A stretch of DNA of 37,911 bases, taken from positions 405,189 to 443,099 of the forward strand of contig BJOX01000129.1 of NCBI GenBank assembly GCA_009731375.1. Reading direction: 5' to 3'. Made by a program: the position numbers and the translations under genes. The notes beneath the pieces are model-generated. The model did no database searches. It saw only the letters and a list, made by a program, of their open reading frames with translations, and was not told where the DNA came from. Every line of letters starts with the position of its first letter. Within the stretch, counting starts at the first letter, position 1. This document shows, in pieces, positions 10,852 to 21,139 of this stretch. This DNA comes from Paulinella micropora. Lineage: Eukaryota > Cercozoa > Imbricatea > Euglyphida.

Positions 10852-10890
10852 GGGTGCGTTTTCTTTGTCCGTCATCTTCGCCGTGATCAG
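10852..10890 (+). CDS. Hydrophobic exon (phase 2 to 2)
   Basis: The acceptor TCATATTCAG ends at 10851 and the donor GTTCTA starts at 10891. TG plus G makes Trp, then GAFSLSVIFAVI plus AG. The segment is hydrophobic and could be part of a second membrane span. Phase 0 is also open, but the upstream exon dictates phase 2. Confidence 0.65.
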
Positions 10891-10894
10891 GTTC

Positions 10895-10943
<49 letters not shown>

Positions 10944-11080
10944 GTTATTATTATTATTATTATTTATTTATTTAATTAATTTCTTATTAATTTAATCCAC
11001 ATTTTATTTATTATTATTTATTATTATTATTATTATTTTATTCTTTTTTATCTCATCTTATCTTTATCTTATTTATTTAG
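10891..11080. repeat. (ATT)n and AT-rich sequence
   Basis: ATT repeats followed by TTATTTA-type AT-rich sequence forming the acceptor region of the next exon. Confidence 0.85.
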
Positions 11081-11158
11081 TTCCCCCATCATTCGGAGTT
11101 ATATTAGTGTATTCTACCAACAACAATATTTTTCCTATCTTCCTATCTATGTATCTAT
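11081..11158 (+). CDS. Exon of membrane-protein segment, 3' end uncertain
   Basis: The acceptor TTATTTATTTAG ends at 11080. AG plus T makes Ser, then SPIIRSYISVFYQQQYFSYL. The 3' end lies in (GTATCTAT)n. Donors at 11151 (exit phase 0) or 11159 (exit phase 2) are equally good. The second lets the exon at 11933 read YFLRLAIQR. Confidence 0.5.
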
Positions 11159-11219
11159 GTATCTATACATCTATGTATCAGTGTATTTATTTATCTATAC
11201 ATCTATGTATTTGTGTATG

Positions 11220-11625
11220 TATGTATGTATGTATGTCATGTTATGTTATGTTATGTTATGTCATGTTATGTCACATTATGTTATGTTATGTTATGTTATG
11301 TCACATTATGTTATGTTATGTCATGTCATGTTATGTTGTGTTATGTTATGTTATGTTATGTTCTGTTATGTCATGTTATGTCATGTTATGTTATGTTATG
11401 TGATGTTATGTTATGCTAGGTTATGTTATGTTATGTTATGTTATTTTATGTTATGCTATGCTATATGCTATGTTATGTTATCTTATGTTATGCTATGTTA
11501 TGTTATGTTATGCTATGCTATATGCTATATGCTATGTTATGCTATGTTAGGTTAGGTTAGGTTAGGTTATATTATGTTATGTTGTGTTGTGTTATGTTAG
11601 GTTAGGTTATGTTACGTTATGTATA
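11220..11625. repeat. (TTATG)n pentanucleotide array
   Basis: About 400 bases of TTATG with scattered TCATG, CTATG and TTAGG variants. Non-coding. Confidence 0.95.
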
Positions 11626-11790
11626 CACTTCTATTTTTCTTTTTTGTTTTACTACCTTAACTTCTTCTTCTTTCCTTGCCTTCTCGTATGTATCTATGTA
11701 TGCATGTATCTATGTATGCATGTATCTATGTATGTATGTATGTATGTATGTATGTGTGTGTGTATGTATGTATATGTGTGTGTGTGTGTC

Positions 11791-11821
<31 letters not shown>

Positions 11822-11932
11822 ACGTATGTATCGTATATCTATGTAAATATGTATGTATATATGTATGTATGTATGCATGTATGTATGTATGCATGCATGT
11901 ATGTATGTATGTATGTATGAGTGTTTGCTTAG
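11626..11932. repeat. Pyrimidine-rich patch and (ATGT)n array
   Basis: 11626-11690 is T-rich. In one frame it is hydrophobic (FYFSFLFYYLNFFFFPCLL) and it is followed by GTATGT, so it could be an exon end, but I find no acceptor. The rest is ATGT and GT repeat. Confidence 0.6.
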
Positions 11933-11962
11933 TTATTTCCTGCGCCTAGCCATCCAACGCAG
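11933..11962 (+). CDS. Short exon, frame unresolved
   Basis: The acceptor TGTTTGCTTAG ends at 11932 and the strong donor GTATGT starts at 11963, directly joined to ATGT/TA repeat. At 30 bases it keeps phase. It reads YFLRLAIQR in phase 2 or LFPAPSHPTQ in phase 0. Confidence 0.5.
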
Positions 11963-11974
11963 GTATGTATATAT

Positions 11975-12034
<60 letters not shown>

Positions 12035-12206
12035 TCTCGTGAAAAGGCATGGTGCAAGACTCTATGTGCAAACATACATACATGTATATATATATAAGGG
12101 GTGGTTCAAAAGTTTAATCACATACTTCAACCCTATCTCGCCCTAAGCTAGCGCGGGAGCCTGGGGCTCAGCTTATATGCACAGCAAGTACAGCAAGGAA
12201 TAAATC
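11963..12206. repeat. (CA)n/(TA)n and unassigned sequence
   Basis: Simple repeat to 12030. GTGAAAAGGCATGGTGCAA at 12040 is the inverse of a sequence recurring at 12965, 13072 and 13233. From about 12110 there is unique sequence leading into repeat family F. Confidence 0.6.
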
Positions 12207-12355
12207 ATGGTATGTGGGAACGAGGAGTTGGGAGCTCATATTGGCAGGGTGGTTAGCCCCAGACTCGATCTTGATGCTGATATAATTTCTTTGGAATTCA
12301 CGCAAACATTTGCGTTAGGGGAGTGTCCTGAATTCCAAATGTCCTTGTTTTTTGG

Positions 12356-12360
<5 letters not shown>
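12207..12360. repeat. Dispersed repeat, family F, copy 1
   Basis: The block AAATCATGG...GGGAGCTCATATTGGCAGGG...AGACTCGATCTTGATGCTGA...ACGCAAACATTTGCGT is shared with three copies at 13815-14340. It ends in an improbable poly-T run (12359-12424) before a 10-base gap. Short open frames are shared only because the copies are homologous. Confidence 0.75.
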
Positions 12361-12423
<63 letters not shown>

Positions 12424-12435
12424 CTNNNNNNNNNN

Positions 12436-12546
12436 ATAATACATACATACATAAACTACACCTACATATACATACATACAAAAATACATACATACATCAC
12501 ACCTACATATATACATACAGACATGAATCCGTGCATGCATGCATGC

Positions 12547-12598
<52 letters not shown>

Positions 12599-12742
12599 TT
12601 ACATACATACATACATACATTACACACCTGCATATATACATACAGACATGAATGCATGCATACATACATACATGCATACATACATGCATACATACATGCA
12701 TGCATGCATACATACATACATACAGTACAGTCTCTTCCACCC

Positions 12743-12780
<38 letters not shown>

Positions 12781-12889
12781 ATCTATCTCTCATACATACA
12801 TACATGCATGCATACATACATGCATGCATACATACATACATACAGTACAGTCTCTTCCACCCCTCCATCTCTCTCTCTCTCTCTCTCTC

Positions 12890-12938
<49 letters not shown>

Positions 12939-12989
12939 CCAGAGAGAGAGAGAGAGTGAGAGAGTTGCACCATGCCTCTTCACTCGTAG

Positions 12990-13068
<79 letters not shown>

Positions 13069-13119
13069 TTGTTGCACCACGCGTCTTCACTCGTAGAGAA
13101 ACTTCGCTTCCCTCCTAAT

Positions 13120-13174
<55 letters not shown>

Positions 13175-13187
13175 GTGTGTGTGTGTG

Positions 13188-13233
<46 letters not shown>

Positions 13234-13320
13234 TGTTGCACCACGCGTCTTCACTCCTAGAGAAACTTCGCTTCCCTCGTAAAAGGTATACATACATACA
13301 TACATACATATTAAGTACCT
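12436..13320. repeat. (CATA)n, (CT)n and (TA)n with repeated 40-base blocks
   Basis: CATACATGCATA repeats hold two copies of TACAGTCTCTTCCACCCCTC (12725, 12845). GTTGCACCACGCGTCTTCAC plus TCGTAGAGAAACTTCGCTTC recurs at 12965 (partial), 13072 and 13233 between (TA)n runs. Nothing reads as an exon. Confidence 0.8.
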
Positions 13321-13678
13321 TTAGTGCAATAAGAGAACTAATACAAACATACATACGCACATACATACATACATATAGTATACATACATACATACATACA
13401 TACATATTAAGTACCACTAGTGCAATAAGAGTACTATTACTCTGGGCCAGTCTAGATGTGTATGTATGTATGTATGTTTGTATGTTTGTATGTATGTATG
13501 TAATATGTAAGAGTACTAATACTTTCTGGGCCAGGAGCTAGGCCAGTCTAGATGTAGGTATGTATGTATGTATGTATGTTTGTACGTATGTGTATGTATG
13601 TATCTATGTATATTGTTCTCGATTTGACTTTTGTACTGAGAGCCATCGAGTGATATTATTATTATTTTATTATTATTA

Positions 13679-13709
<31 letters not shown>

Positions 13710-13720
13710 CACTGAAAGGT
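13321..13720. repeat. (CATA)n/(ATGT)n with repeated non-simple blocks, then (ATT)n
   Basis: TATTAAGTACC(T/A)(C/T)TAGTGCAATAAGAG recurs at about 13308 and 13405, and GGCCAGTCTAGATGTGTATG-like blocks at 13445 and 13540. An ATT run ends the region. Confidence 0.75.
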
Positions 13721-13814
13721 GTTGGTGAAGGGGGTGGGGGTTTGGGGGGGGAGGGTGAACATGAAAATTGTGTACCCCACCCCCACCCACCCGCAAATCG
13801 GCACCCCTGTCGGA

Positions 13815-14342
13815 ATAAATCATGGTTTGTCGGAACGAAGAGGAGTTCGGAGCTCATATTTGCAGGGTGGTTGGCCCCAGACTCGATCTTGATGCTGATA
13901 TGATTTTTTTGGAATTCACGCAAATATTTGCGTTAGGGCAGTGTCCTGAATGCCAAATTTCCTTTTTTTTTCGCACCCCTGTCCCTATAAATCATGGTTT
14001 GTGTAAACCAGGAGTTGGGATCTTATATTGGCAGGGTGGCTAGCCCCAGACTCGATCTTGATGCTGATATGATTTCTTTGAAATTCACGCAAATATTTGC
14101 GTTAGGGANNNNNNNNNNTTTTTTTGCCTTTTTTTGCCTTTTTTTTTGCCTTTTTTTTTTTGCCTTTTTTTGCACCCCCTGTCCCTATAAACCATGGTTT
14201 GTGGGAACCAGGAGGAGTTGGGAGCTCACATTGACAGGGTGTCTAGCCCCAGACTCGATGTTGATGCTGATATAATTTTTGCGGAAATCACGCAAATATT
14301 TGCGTTAGGTGAGTATCTGAATGCCAAAATTCCTTGTTTTTT
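13815..14342. repeat. Family F, three tandem copies
   Basis: Copies at about 13815-13965, 13985-14108 (cut by a gap at 14109-14118) and 14186-14335. Two carry the intact 16-base palindrome ACGCAAATATTTGCGT, as does the cut copy. Each is linked by CACCCCTGTCCCTATAAA-like sequence. T-rich GCCTTTTTTT runs after the gap look unreliable. Confidence 0.8.
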
Positions 14343-14865
14343 AGCAGTACTTGCCGGTGCCTCCGGCAATGGAACGTACCCTGTCGACGGGGCAGGGGGG
14401 TCCGGGGGGCCCTCCCCCCGGGAACCCCAGCCCGGCGATTGTACGTACCCGTTTTGGTCGCGGATGGCACCCACACCAGAAAATTGAGGTCTTGTGCCTC
14501 CAGCCGCCGTTGCGCACACTAGAGGGCGTTAGCGGCTGATATTTGGTGTACCTGACACATCTTGATGAGCTCTCTTCGAAAATATAAAAATTGTGGCGCC
14601 GGATGGCATACACACCGGAAAGTTAAGGTTTTTGCGCCACCAGGCGCCGTTTGCGCACGCCAGTGGGAGTTTGAGGCTGATGTTTGCTGTACCCGACACC
14701 TCTGGGTGCGCTCTCTTCGGAGATAAAAAAGTTTTGGTGGCGGGTGGCACAAAAACCAGAGCTTTTAGGTTTTGTGCCATCAGAGCTTACACTTGCGTTC
14801 TGCTGGTACCTTTGGCAATTGAACGTACCCTGTCGACGGGGGGGGGGGGGGGGGGGGGGGGGGGG
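14343..14865. repeat. Tandem repeat of about 145 bases (family G)
   Basis: Units start GG(T/C)GCCGGATGGCA and run CACACCGGAAAGTTAAGGT, TTGCGCACGCCAGTGGGAG, GACACCTCTGGGTGCGCTC. Two and a half copies lie at about 14450-14800. The array is bracketed by two copies of AACGTACCCTGTCGACGGGG at about 14373 and 14820. The right bracket runs into poly-G and a gap at 14866-14875. Confidence 0.75.
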
Positions 14866-14939
14866 NNNNNNNNNNCCCCCCCCCGGGGGGGGGGGGGGTG
14901 CGCGAACCGCAAACAACCCTTTCAGGTGTTGGCGCAGCC

Positions 14940-14943
14940 CCTA

Positions 14944-14987
<44 letters not shown>

Positions 14988-15060
14988 CATACATACATGT
15001 AGGAGAAAAGTAGGGTGACTAGAGATCGTGAAGCGCATTTCTCTCTCTCTCTCTCTCTCC

Positions 15061-15131
<71 letters not shown>

Positions 15132-15250
15132 TCTCTCTCTCTCTCTCTCTCCCATACAAATACATACATAAAGGAGAAAGAGCAGGGCGACTCGAGAACG
15201 CGAAGTACATACATACATACATACACATACATATACATACATACGTGTAG
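14940..15250. repeat. (ATT)n, (CT)n, with head copies of the next exon
   Basis: Two diverged copies of the exon at 15251 lie at about 15001-15040 (GTAGGAGAAAAGTAGGGTGA) and 15171-15205 (AAGGAGAAAGAGCAGGGCGA), separated by (CT)n and (CATA)n. Confidence 0.75.
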
Positions 15251-15295
15251 GAGAAAGAGTAGAACGACTAGGGAGCGTGAAGCGCGTGCCGAACG
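15251..15295 (+). CDS. Short basic exon, frame unresolved
   Basis: The acceptor CATACGTGTAG ends at 15250 and the donor GTGAAT starts at 15296. At 45 bases it keeps phase. Phase 2 reads [14 protein letters not shown]; phase 1 reads [14 protein letters not shown]; phase 0 has a stop. Either open frame gives a strongly charged peptide. Two head copies lie upstream. Confidence 0.5.
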
Positions 15296-15299
15296 GTGA

Positions 15300-15300
<1 letters not shown>

Positions 15301-15347
<47 letters not shown>

Positions 15348-15657
15348 GTCTGTCTGGCTGTCTGTCTATCTACCTACCTACCTACCTATCTATCTATCTA
15401 TCTATCTATCTACCTACCTACCTAGCTATCTATCTATCCGTCCATCCATCCATCTATCTATCTATCTGTCTATCCACCCATCTATCTATCTATCTATCTA
15501 TCTACCTATCTATCTATCTATCTATCCATCCATCGATCCATCTATCTGTCTATCTATCTATCTGTCTGTCTATCTATCTGTCTATCTATCTATCTATCTA
15601 TCTTTCTGTCTAAAGTGGATGAGGTCGAGTCGGAGGAGGGAGGGGGGGGGGGGGGGG
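15301..15657. repeat. (CTAT)n array, then acidic-coding patch and poly-G
   Basis: CTAT repeats to about 15612. TGGATGAGGTCGAGTCGGAG at 15616 could encode DEVESEE as an exon start after CTAAAG, but it runs into poly-G and a gap and cannot be judged. Confidence 0.6.
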
Positions 15658-15916
15658 NNNNNNNNNNNNNNNNNNNNNNNNNNNNNNNNNNNNNNNNNNN
15701 NNNNNNNNNNNNNNNNNNNNNNNNNNNNNNNNNNNNNNNNNNNNNNNNNNNNNNNNNNNNNNNNNNNNNNNNNNNNNNNNNNNNNNNNNNNNNNNNNNNN
15801 NNNNNNNNNNNNNNNNNNNNNNNNNNNNNNNNNNNNNNNNNNNNNNNNNNNNNNNNNNNNNNNNNNNNNNNNNNNNNNNNNNNNNNNNNNNNNNNNNNNN
15901 NNNNNNNNNNNNNNNN
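15658..15916. other. Assembly gap (259 N)
   Basis: Flanked by poly-G on the left and by about 67 T followed by about 51 G on the right. These homopolymers are probably gap-filling or sequencing artefacts. Confidence 0.95.
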
Positions 15917-16035
<119 letters not shown>

Positions 16036-16044
16036 ACTCTACCA

Positions 16045-16299
16045 AAACCTCAACCTAAGCTCCACTACTCTATCTATCTACCTATCTATCTACCTATCTA
16101 TCTATCTATCTATATATCTATTGTGTGAATTCAAGGCCTCGATCGTCCCACTACTCTATCTATCTATCTATATATCTATCTATCTATCTGTCAATCCATC
16201 CATCTATCTATCTATCTATCTATCTATCTATGTTCTATGTATGTATGTATCTATGTATGTATATGTATGTATGTATGTGTATGTATGCATGTATAATAG
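16045..16299. repeat. (CTAT)n and (ATGT)n
   Basis: CCACTACTCTATCTATC occurs at about 16060 and 16149, suggesting a small duplicated block. ATGT repeat leads to the next acceptor. Confidence 0.75.
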
Positions 16300-16333
16300 A
16301 TTGGAGAGAGAGCGGCGAGCTTCCCAACGCGAG
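16300..16333 (+). CDS. Short charged exon, frame unresolved
   Basis: The acceptor TGTATAATAG ends at 16299 and the donor GTCTGT starts at 16334, continuing as (CT)n. Phase 2 reads [11 protein letters not shown] and exits in phase 0. Phase 1 reads [10 protein letters not shown]. Both extend open frames from the exon at 15251. Confidence 0.45.
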
Positions 16334-16391
<58 letters not shown>

Positions 16392-16838
16392 CGCGCCTCA
16401 TCTACCAACCTACCTATCGATCTATCTATCTACCTGTCTACCTATCTGCCTATCTATCTATCTATCTGTCTACCTATGTATCTATCTACCTGTCTGTCTA
16501 TCTATCTATCTATTCAGGTCTCTCCCCGCTCAGCAGAGCACTACCTACCTACCTACCTACCTATCTATCTATCTATCTATCTACCTGTCTATCTGTCTAC
16601 CTATCTACCTATCTATCTGTCTACCTCTGTATCTATCTACCTGTCTATCTATTTATCTATTCAGGTCTCTCCCCGCTCAGCAGAGCGCTACCTACCTACC
16701 TACCTACCTATCTATTTATCTATCTATCTATCTATCTATCTACCTGTCTGTCTGTCTGTCTATCTATCTATTCAGGTCTCTCCCCGCTCAGCAGAGCGCT
16801 ACCTACCTACCTACCTACCTACCTACCTATCTATCTAC

Positions 16839-16884
<46 letters not shown>

Positions 16885-18161
16885 GTCTACCCATGTATCT
16901 ATCTACCTGTCTGTCTATCTATCTATCTATTCAGGTCTCTCCCCGCTCAGCAGAGAGCTACCTACCTACCTACCTACCTAACTACCTACTCACCTATCTT
17001 TCTATCTTTCCATCTACCTACCTACCTACCTACCTACCTATCTTTCTATCTACCTACCTACCTACCTACCTATCTTTCTATCTTTCCATCTACCTACCTA
17101 CCTACCTACCTACCTATCTTTCTATCTTTCCATCTACCTACCTACCTACCTACCTACCTATCTTTCTATCTTTCCATCTACCTACCTCCTACCTACCTAT
17201 CTATCTATCTATCTACCTACCTACCTACCTATCTACCTACCTATCTATCTATCTATCTCTTGAGGTGTCTCCTCGCACAGCAGAGCGCTACCTACCTACC
17301 TACCTACCTACCTACCTACCTATCTATCTATCTATCTATCTATCTATTTACCTAACTCGGGGGGGATGCAGAGGGCCAGCTGCGCAGTGCTCCGGCCTAA
17401 AACCAAACCCCCTATAATGACGATTTTGTGTCCGCCGTTAATCGCGCGCAGCGCAAGGGCTAAACAGGCAACCAACTCCTGACCATGGCTGATGAAGTCG
17501 GGGCGTGATGCAAAGGGTTGATGAAGTCGGGGTTGTAGAAGGTAACTCACAACGAGCGTGAACTCCTGAAACCTCGGCTTGTTTGTGGCATCATCTCCTT
17601 AAGGCACACGCTCCTGGGGAGTGTTCTAGTGTTGTCCCGTATAGTTCAAAAGGGCTCGGCTACCTTACGGCTTGAACTGGGCACAGACACCAACCACAGC
17701 GAGACAGTGGTTGGTGTGCAGCTTGGCCGGTGCTGAAAGTTCTTGTCGGGGGTAGTATAGGAGGCAATGGCTTTTCAAGCTAAGCCACGCCCATAGATTA
17801 AACATATCTATTTACCTACCTACCTATCTATCTATCTATCTATCTCTTCCAGGTGTCTCCTCGCACAGCAGAGCGCTACCTACCTATCTATCTATCTATC
17901 TGTCTATCTATCTATCTATCTATCTATCTACCTACCTACCTACCTACCTACCTACCTACCTACCTACCTGCTACCTATCTATCTATCTACCTATCTATCT
18001 ATCTATCTCTCTCTTCCAGGTGTCTCCTCGTACAGCAGAGCGCTACCTACCTACCTACATCTATCTATCTATCTATCTACCTACCTACCTACCTACCTTC
18101 CTACCTACCTACCTACCTATCTATTTATCTACCTATCTATCTATCTATCTCTCTCTTCCAG
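16334..18161. repeat. CTAC/CTAT array with seven head copies of the next exon
   Basis: Copies of the acceptor and first 21-23 bases of the exon at 18162 (CAG, then GTGTCTCCTCGTACAGCAGA or GTCTCTCCCCGCTCAGCAGA) begin at 16517, 16665, 16776, 16935, 17265, 17853 and 18020. Each breaks off into CTACCTAC. The four upstream copies share the CCCCGCTC variant and the later ones CCTCGYAC, so the array grew in two steps. An insertion lies at 17355-17805. Confidence 0.9.
17355..17805. mobile_element. Unclassified 450-base insertion in CTAC/CTAT repeat
   Basis: Normal-complexity sequence with abrupt edges into tetranucleotide repeat, containing a duplicated GATGAAGTCGGGG (17491, 17520) and the inverted pair CACCAACCAC/GTGGTTGGTG near 17690-17718. 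There is no tRNA-type promoter, long frame or terminal inverted repeat. It is probably a non-autonomous element of unknown class. Confidence 0.4.
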
Positions 18162-18208
18162 GTGTCTCCTCGTACAACAGAGCGCGGCGTCGTCTCCTCC
18201 AGAGGACG
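18162..18208 (+). CDS. Exon with ladder of upstream acceptors, frame unresolved
   Basis: The strong acceptor TCTCTCTCTTCCAG ends at 18161 and the donor GTTGAT starts at 18209. Phase 0 reads VSPRTTERGVVSSRG, phase 2 CLLVQQSAASSPPED and phase 1 VSSYNRARRRLLQRT; all are open. This is the full and 3'-most member of the head-copy array. Confidence 0.55.
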
Positions 18209-18213
18209 GTTGA

Positions 18214-18286
18214 TACATATATCTATCTATCTATTTATTTATCTATCTGTCTATCGATCTAACCTTCTGCCTAGCTAGCGCGCTAG

Positions 18287-18319
<33 letters not shown>

Positions 18320-18400
18320 CATCTATCTATCTATCTATCTATCTAATTTTCTGCCTATCTATCTATCTATCTATCTATCTAACTATCTATCCATCTATCC

Positions 18401-18459
<59 letters not shown>

Positions 18460-18465
18460 ATGGTC
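18214..18465. repeat. (CTAT)n array
   Basis: CTAT and CCAT repeats, complementary to the (GATA)n array at 18942-19335. Confidence 0.95.
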
Positions 18466-18516
18466 TCCCAGCACCTCGCCTGTTGTGCATACATACATAC
18501 ATACATACATTTCCAG

Positions 18517-18554
18517 TGGCGGCTGGGAGGTGGCCGTGTCGTTCCGATACACAC
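18517..18554 (+). CDS. Possible exon, 3' end unclear
   Basis: CATTTCCAG ends at 18516. The following T completes CGT from the previous exon, and [11 protein letters not shown] reads on in phase 2. No clear donor follows (GTGGCC at 18530, GTGTCG and GTTCCG are weak). Similar G-rich blocks at about 18592 and 18633 look like degraded copies between CATA repeats. Confidence 0.3.
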
Positions 18555-18648
18555 AATACATACACAATACATACATGCATAAATTGCGATAGTGGTGGCA
18601 GGGAGGCGTATACATACATACATACATACATGCCGCGGCGGACAAACC

Positions 18649-18690
<42 letters not shown>

Positions 18691-18919
18691 NNNNNNNNNN
18701 NNNNNNNNNNNNNNNNNNNNNNNNNNNNNNNNNNNNNNNNNNNNNNNNNNNNNNNNNNNNNNNNNNNNNNNNNNNNNNNNNNNNNNNNNNNNNNNNNNNN
18801 NNNNNNNNNNNNNNNNNNNNNNNNNNNNNNNNNNNNNNNNNNNNNNNNNNNNNNNNNNNNNNNNNNNNNNNNNNNNNNNNNNNNNNNNNNNNNNNNNNNN
18901 NNNNNNNNNNNNNNNNNNN
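18691..18919. other. Assembly gap (229 N)
   Basis: Preceded by about 41 C and followed by about 23 G, again probably artefactual. Confidence 0.95.
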
Positions 18920-18941
18920 GGGGGGGGGGGGGGGGGGGGGG

Positions 18942-19053
18942 GTAGATAGGTAGATAGATAGATAGATCGTCGATCGATAGATAGATGGATGGATGGATTG
19001 GTAGATAGATAGATAGGATAGATGGATAGGATGGATGGCTAGATGTATGGATG

Positions 19054-19110
<57 letters not shown>

Positions 19111-19241
19111 GTAGATAGACAGATAGGTAGGTAGGTAGGTAGGTAGATAGATAAATAGATAGATAGATAGATCGATCGATCGATCGATAGATAGATAGAT
19201 AGATAGGATAGGATAGATCGATAGGATGGATGGTTAGATGT

Positions 19242-19335
<94 letters not shown>

Positions 19336-19339
19336 CTAG
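18942..19339. repeat. (GATA)n array
   Basis: GATA repeats with GATG and GATC variants, ending in a CTAG acceptor. Confidence 0.95.
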
Positions 19340-19377
19340 CTCGTGACTACTTCAAACACGACATCCCTTCACATGTC
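19340..19377 (+). CDS. Possible exon
   Basis: After GATCTAG the sequence reads [10 protein letters not shown] in phase 1, up to GTCAAT. Phase 0 is also open ([12 protein letters not shown]). A second acceptor, poly-T then CCAG at 19468, precedes an open T/C-rich stretch (SFLLATTALLPS in phase 1) without a clear donor. Neither is secure. Confidence 0.3.
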
Positions 19378-19409
19378 AATCAATCAATCATTCGATCTAT
19401 CACTTTTTC

Positions 19410-19452
<43 letters not shown>

Positions 19453-19735
19453 TTTTTTTTTTTTCCAGCGAGTTTTCTGTTAGCAACCACGGCATTGCTT
19501 CCTTCTTTTCTCTTCTCTTCCCTTCCCTTTTCCCTTCCCTTATCTTTCTCTATAGCTCATTCCAGCATCCTACAAACATATATGCATACATGCATACATG
19601 CATACACGGATAAGGTATATCTGGTTGTGGTTCAAGCTGGTCTGTGTCATGTGTGGATGTGGATGTGGATGTGATGTAAGGAATGGAATGGAAAATGAAA
19701 TAGAAATGAAATATACGGTTTTAATAATAATAATA

Positions 19736-19912
19736 ATAGTGTATCTCCTGCCAATTGCTGAGCCAAAAGGCCATGTGCATCCAGTCCTCCATTCCATAAG
19801 GAAAGTCTCCACACCAATCGGTGGAATACAGGAAGTGACGGCATAGAACATTACTCTAGGAGCTTTATACCAATCAGCCCATGGAAAGGACCGATGGCCT
19901 ATGTACTCCCTA
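19736..19912 (-). mobile_element. Retroelement 3' end or SINE fragment with (ATT)n tail
   Basis: Read on the minus strand, about 170 bases of unique sequence (from GGGAGTACATAGGCCATCGG to GGCAGGAGATACACT) run into (ATT)n. AAT/ATT repeats flank both sides. The layout matches the other trinucleotide-tailed elements at 6851 and 7927. No A/B boxes are visible. Confidence 0.45.
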
Positions 19913-19980
19913 ATAATAATAATAATAATAACAATAATAATAATAATAATAAAGAGATGCGAATGTGTTGGGTTGGTTTC

Positions 19981-20014
<34 letters not shown>

Positions 20015-20053
20015 CTGTTAGAAGAGGATGATAATCGCCCCAACAAGGTCAAG
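20015..20053 (+). CDS. Acidic exon (phase 0 to 0)
   Basis: The acceptor (GT)n then GCAG ends at 20014 and the donor GTAGCG starts at 20054 (an alternative GTCAAG at 20048 is also phase 0). Only phase 0 is open, reading LLEEDDNRPNKVK. No motif recognised. Confidence 0.65.
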
Positions 20054-20057
20054 GTAG

Positions 20058-20300
20058 CGATGGCACCTCAATCTCAGGCGTGTTCTACAGCACAGGCCAG
20101 CTTTTTCCGGCTTCTGGGCCAATTTCTGGGTCAAGTGGCACCACAGGCCAAGCAGAAAGCGGGGAAAGTTCCACGCACCACCCAGATTTCCCGGTTTCTT
20201 GGCCGATTTCTGGGTCAAGTGGCACCACAGGCCAAGCTTTTTGGGGGAAGCAAACCCAGAAATCCACCCAGAAACTGGGAAATCCGGGTGCTGTCGCATG
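20058..20300. mobile_element. Foldback repeat, family D, copy 1
   Basis: Contains two direct copies of AAGTGGCACCACAGGCCAAG (about 20125 and 20217) and terminal inverted stretches CACCCAGATTTCCCGGTTTC versus the complement of GAAACTGGGAAATCCGGGTG. A related copy is at 35130-35300. Non-coding. Confidence 0.65.
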
Positions 20301-20403
20301 CACTGGCCTAAATTGGCATTCATAAATTCAAGATTTCTCGTGAAATCATCCGTAAAACCCGTATAGTTTCTTTTGGGCCTCAGGCTAAGGAGAAAGACAT
20401 GAG

Positions 20404-20438
<35 letters not shown>

Positions 20439-20450
20439 GTTTTTTAAGTG

Positions 20451-20611
20451 CAAACAGCAAGGACTTGAAGCGCTTCGTTCTCAGTTAATACTGGTGTCCA
20501 GAATCTGTATCTGGGCTCATTAGTCAGCTCTTGACGAGAGCTTTCCAACGAGCCACTGCACAAGCGACAGCAACCAGCATGGGCTGAGATCGAAGCACTT
20601 GAAGTCAACCT
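20451..20611. mobile_element. MITE family A, partial copy
   Basis: Matches the internal part of the element at 48-260 in reverse orientation (ACTTGAAGCGCTTCGTTCTC, then GAGATCGAAGCACTTGAAGT) but lacks the outer GAGAAGTT ends. Confidence 0.75.
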
Positions 20612-20637
20612 TTTTATTTCGATTCACAGACGCGTCC

Positions 20638-20816
20638 GCTCCCTCAAAGTCATTTTTGTTTTTGCTGCATTTATCATAAGAGCACGACTTTGATAGCATG
20701 CATATGTATGTTCACTCAAAGTTGTTCTACCCCGCATCTATCTATCTATCTATCTACCTATCTATCTAATCTATCTATCTATCTATTTCCGGCTTTCTGG
20801 TGCCACTTCCTGGCTG

Positions 20817-20820
<4 letters not shown>
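20638..20820. other. Mixed unique and (CTAT)n sequence, uncertain exon
   Basis: TTCGATTCACAG at about 20638 could be an acceptor and GTATGT at about 20705 a donor. The enclosed sequence is open in phase 0 but Cys-rich and unlike its neighbours. (CTAT)n follows. Poly-T of about 60 bases precedes the gap at 20882-20891. Confidence 0.3.
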
Positions 20821-20881
<61 letters not shown>

Positions 20882-20891
20882 NNNNNNNNNN

Positions 20892-20974
20892 CCACTTTTA
20901 CACCCCCCCGGAGGCCGGGAAAAATCTGGATGGGTGTGGAACTCGTAAAACTATCACAAAAGGACATTGTCTCT
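20892..20974 (+). CDS. Exon, 5' end lost in a gap (exit phase 0)
   Basis: Directly after a 10-base gap, an open frame reads KIWMGVELVKLSQKDIVS up to GTGAAA at 20975. It exits in phase 0, matching the next exon. The left boundary is unknown. Confidence 0.45.
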
Positions 20975-21063
20975 GTGAAATTCATGTATTTATTCATTTA
21001 TTTATTTATTTATTTGTTTATTTGTTTTATTTTATTGTGGTGTGTGTGTGTGTGTGTGTTTAG

Positions 21064-21105
21064 TTGGATAAGTTACCTTACTCGGTTGACATCCTGGAAG
21101 ACGAG
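21064..21105 (+). CDS. Acidic exon (phase 0 to 0)
   Basis: The acceptor (TG)n then TTTAG ends at 21063 and the donor GTCTGT starts at 21106. Phase 0 reads LDKLPYSVDILEDE. Phase 0 is required by the next exon, which is open in no other frame. Confidence 0.7.
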
Positions 21106-21139
21106 GTCTGTATGTATGTATGCATGCAATTTATGTATG

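Noticed and set aside
12207-14487. Repeated open frame starting MVC(G/R)N, as a small gene family
   Set aside because: The frame is conserved only because the DNA repeat is. Copies differ by frame-changing lengths and run into T runs and gaps.
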